Source of the DNA: Rhizobiaceae bacterium
Lineage (GTDB): Bacteria > Pseudomonadota > Alphaproteobacteria > Rhizobiales > Rhizobiaceae
DNA length: 6,679 nucleotides
Reading direction: 5' to 3'
Assembly (NCBI GenBank): GCA_028865845.1
Contig: JAGWJK010000245.1
Location: forward strand, 1 to 6,679
The notes beneath the pieces are model-generated. The model worked only from the letters and a program-made list of their open reading frames with translations. It was not told the origin of the DNA and made no database searches. Shown here piece after piece: positions 6,259-6,679 of this stretch (its first letter is position 1; every line of letters starts with the position of its first letter). The translations under genes and the position numbers were made by a program.

Positions 6259-6296
6259 GCCGGAGCAATCCGGCACAGGAGGCCGGGCAACCGGTC
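6259..6296 (+). promoter_or_regulatory. Tandem GCAA-tetraloop hairpins in the rplK leader
   Basis: Two adjacent hairpins each have a 6-bp stem and a GCAA loop: 6259-6264 with 6269-6274 (perfect), and 6281-6286 with 6291-6296 (one G-T pair). They are 6 bases apart and end about 20 bases before the rplK start codon. In E. coli, ribosomal protein L1 represses the rplK-rplA mRNA by binding a structured leader that mimics its 23S rRNA site. These hairpins are a candidate for a comparable control element, but similarity to the known L1 site is not shown here. Confidence 0.5.
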
Positions 6297-6316
6297 AGTT
6301 AGAAAGGCAGAGAGAT

Positions 6317-6679
6317 ATGGCTAAGAAAGTTGCAGGCCAGCTCAAGCTTCAGGTCAAGGCCGGCTCGGCAAATCCGTCGCCGCCGATTGGTCCTGCGCTT
6401 GGTCAGCGTGGCATTAACATCATGGAATTCTGCAAGGCGTTCAATGCCGCCACGCAGGAAATGGAAAAGGGTATGCCGATCCCGGTCGTCATCACCTATT
6501 ACCAGGACAAGTCTTTCACCTTCGCAATGAAGCAGCCGCCGGTCAGCTACTTCCTGAAGAAGGAAGCGAAGATCCAGTCCGGCTCGAAGACCCCGGGCAA
6601 GGGTGCCAAGGCTGGCTCCCTCACCAAGGCTCAGGTGAAGGCTATCGCCGAAGCCAAGATGAAGGATCTGAACGCCGCC
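6317..6679 (+). CDS. rplK: 50S ribosomal protein L11 (3' end outside window)
   Basis: L11 binds the GTPase-associated region of 23S rRNA and is needed for factor-dependent GTP hydrolysis and the stringent response. The 121 visible codons begin [20 protein letters not shown]. The proline-rich, highly conserved [20 protein letters not shown] (residues 20-39) follows, then [25 protein letters not shown] (56-80) and the C-terminal RNA-binding domain from about residue 85 ([20 protein letters not shown]). The family is about 142 residues long, so roughly 20 residues lie beyond the window edge. The ATG at 6317 is preceded by AGGCAGAGAG, a modest ribosome binding site. rplA and the rplJ-rplL-rpoB genes are expected downstream but cannot be seen. 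Confidence 0.98.
   Translation, partial: MAKKVAGQLKLQVKAGSANPSPPIGPALGQRGINIMEFCKAFNAATQEMEKGMPIPVVITYYQDKSFTFAMKQPPVSYFLKKEAKIQSGSKTPGKGAKAGSLTKAQVKAIAEAKMKDLNAA

Overview
The window looks like chromosomal DNA of an alphaproteobacterium of the order Hyphomicrobiales, most like Rhizobium. This rests on the 391-residue EF-Tu, the short 66-residue SecE, the 176-residue NusG, the order tRNA-Trp - secE - nusG - rplK, the GC-rich third codon positions, and the types of the accessory proteins. No species name can be proved without a database search.

Layout from left to right. A complete tuf gene (3-1178) ends in a strong terminator. A grpB/UPF0157-family gene (1263-1784) lies on the opposite strand and converges on tuf. 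An upstream region with a candidate promoter leads to an extended-SDR NAD-dependent epimerase/dehydratase gene (2067-2960), which has its own strong terminator. An AT-richer stretch with inverted repeats and no convincing gene follows (3013-3306). Next is a tightly coupled two-gene unit: a GT8-like glycosyltransferase with a DxD motif (3307-3993), and 2 bases later a protein whose motif series resembles GT29 sialyltransferases (3996-4895). After a palindrome-rich spacer come tRNA-Trp(CCA) (5082-5157), secE (5353-5553), nusG (5572-6102), a 214-base structured leader, and the first 121 codons of rplK (6317 to the window edge).

The two ends of the window are core information processing: EF-Tu (translation), tRNA-Trp, SecE (Sec translocon), NusG (transcription elongation) and L11 (ribosomal GTPase centre). 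Between tuf and tRNA-Trp sits a block of about 3.9 kb of accessory genes with no transposase or integrase visible. Its last two genes, perhaps with the epimerase, look like nucleotide-sugar and glycan enzymes and may act on a surface polysaccharide; that link is inference.

The items most worth a second look are the GT29-like protein (N-S...F-N, PTSG...GF and HxxxxE in the right order), a multi-hairpin rplK leader with two tandem GCAA-tetraloop hairpins and a terminator-like element, and the structured spacers at 3124-3246 and 4933-4973. I see no CRISPR array, insertion sequence, toxin-antitoxin pair or phage gene.
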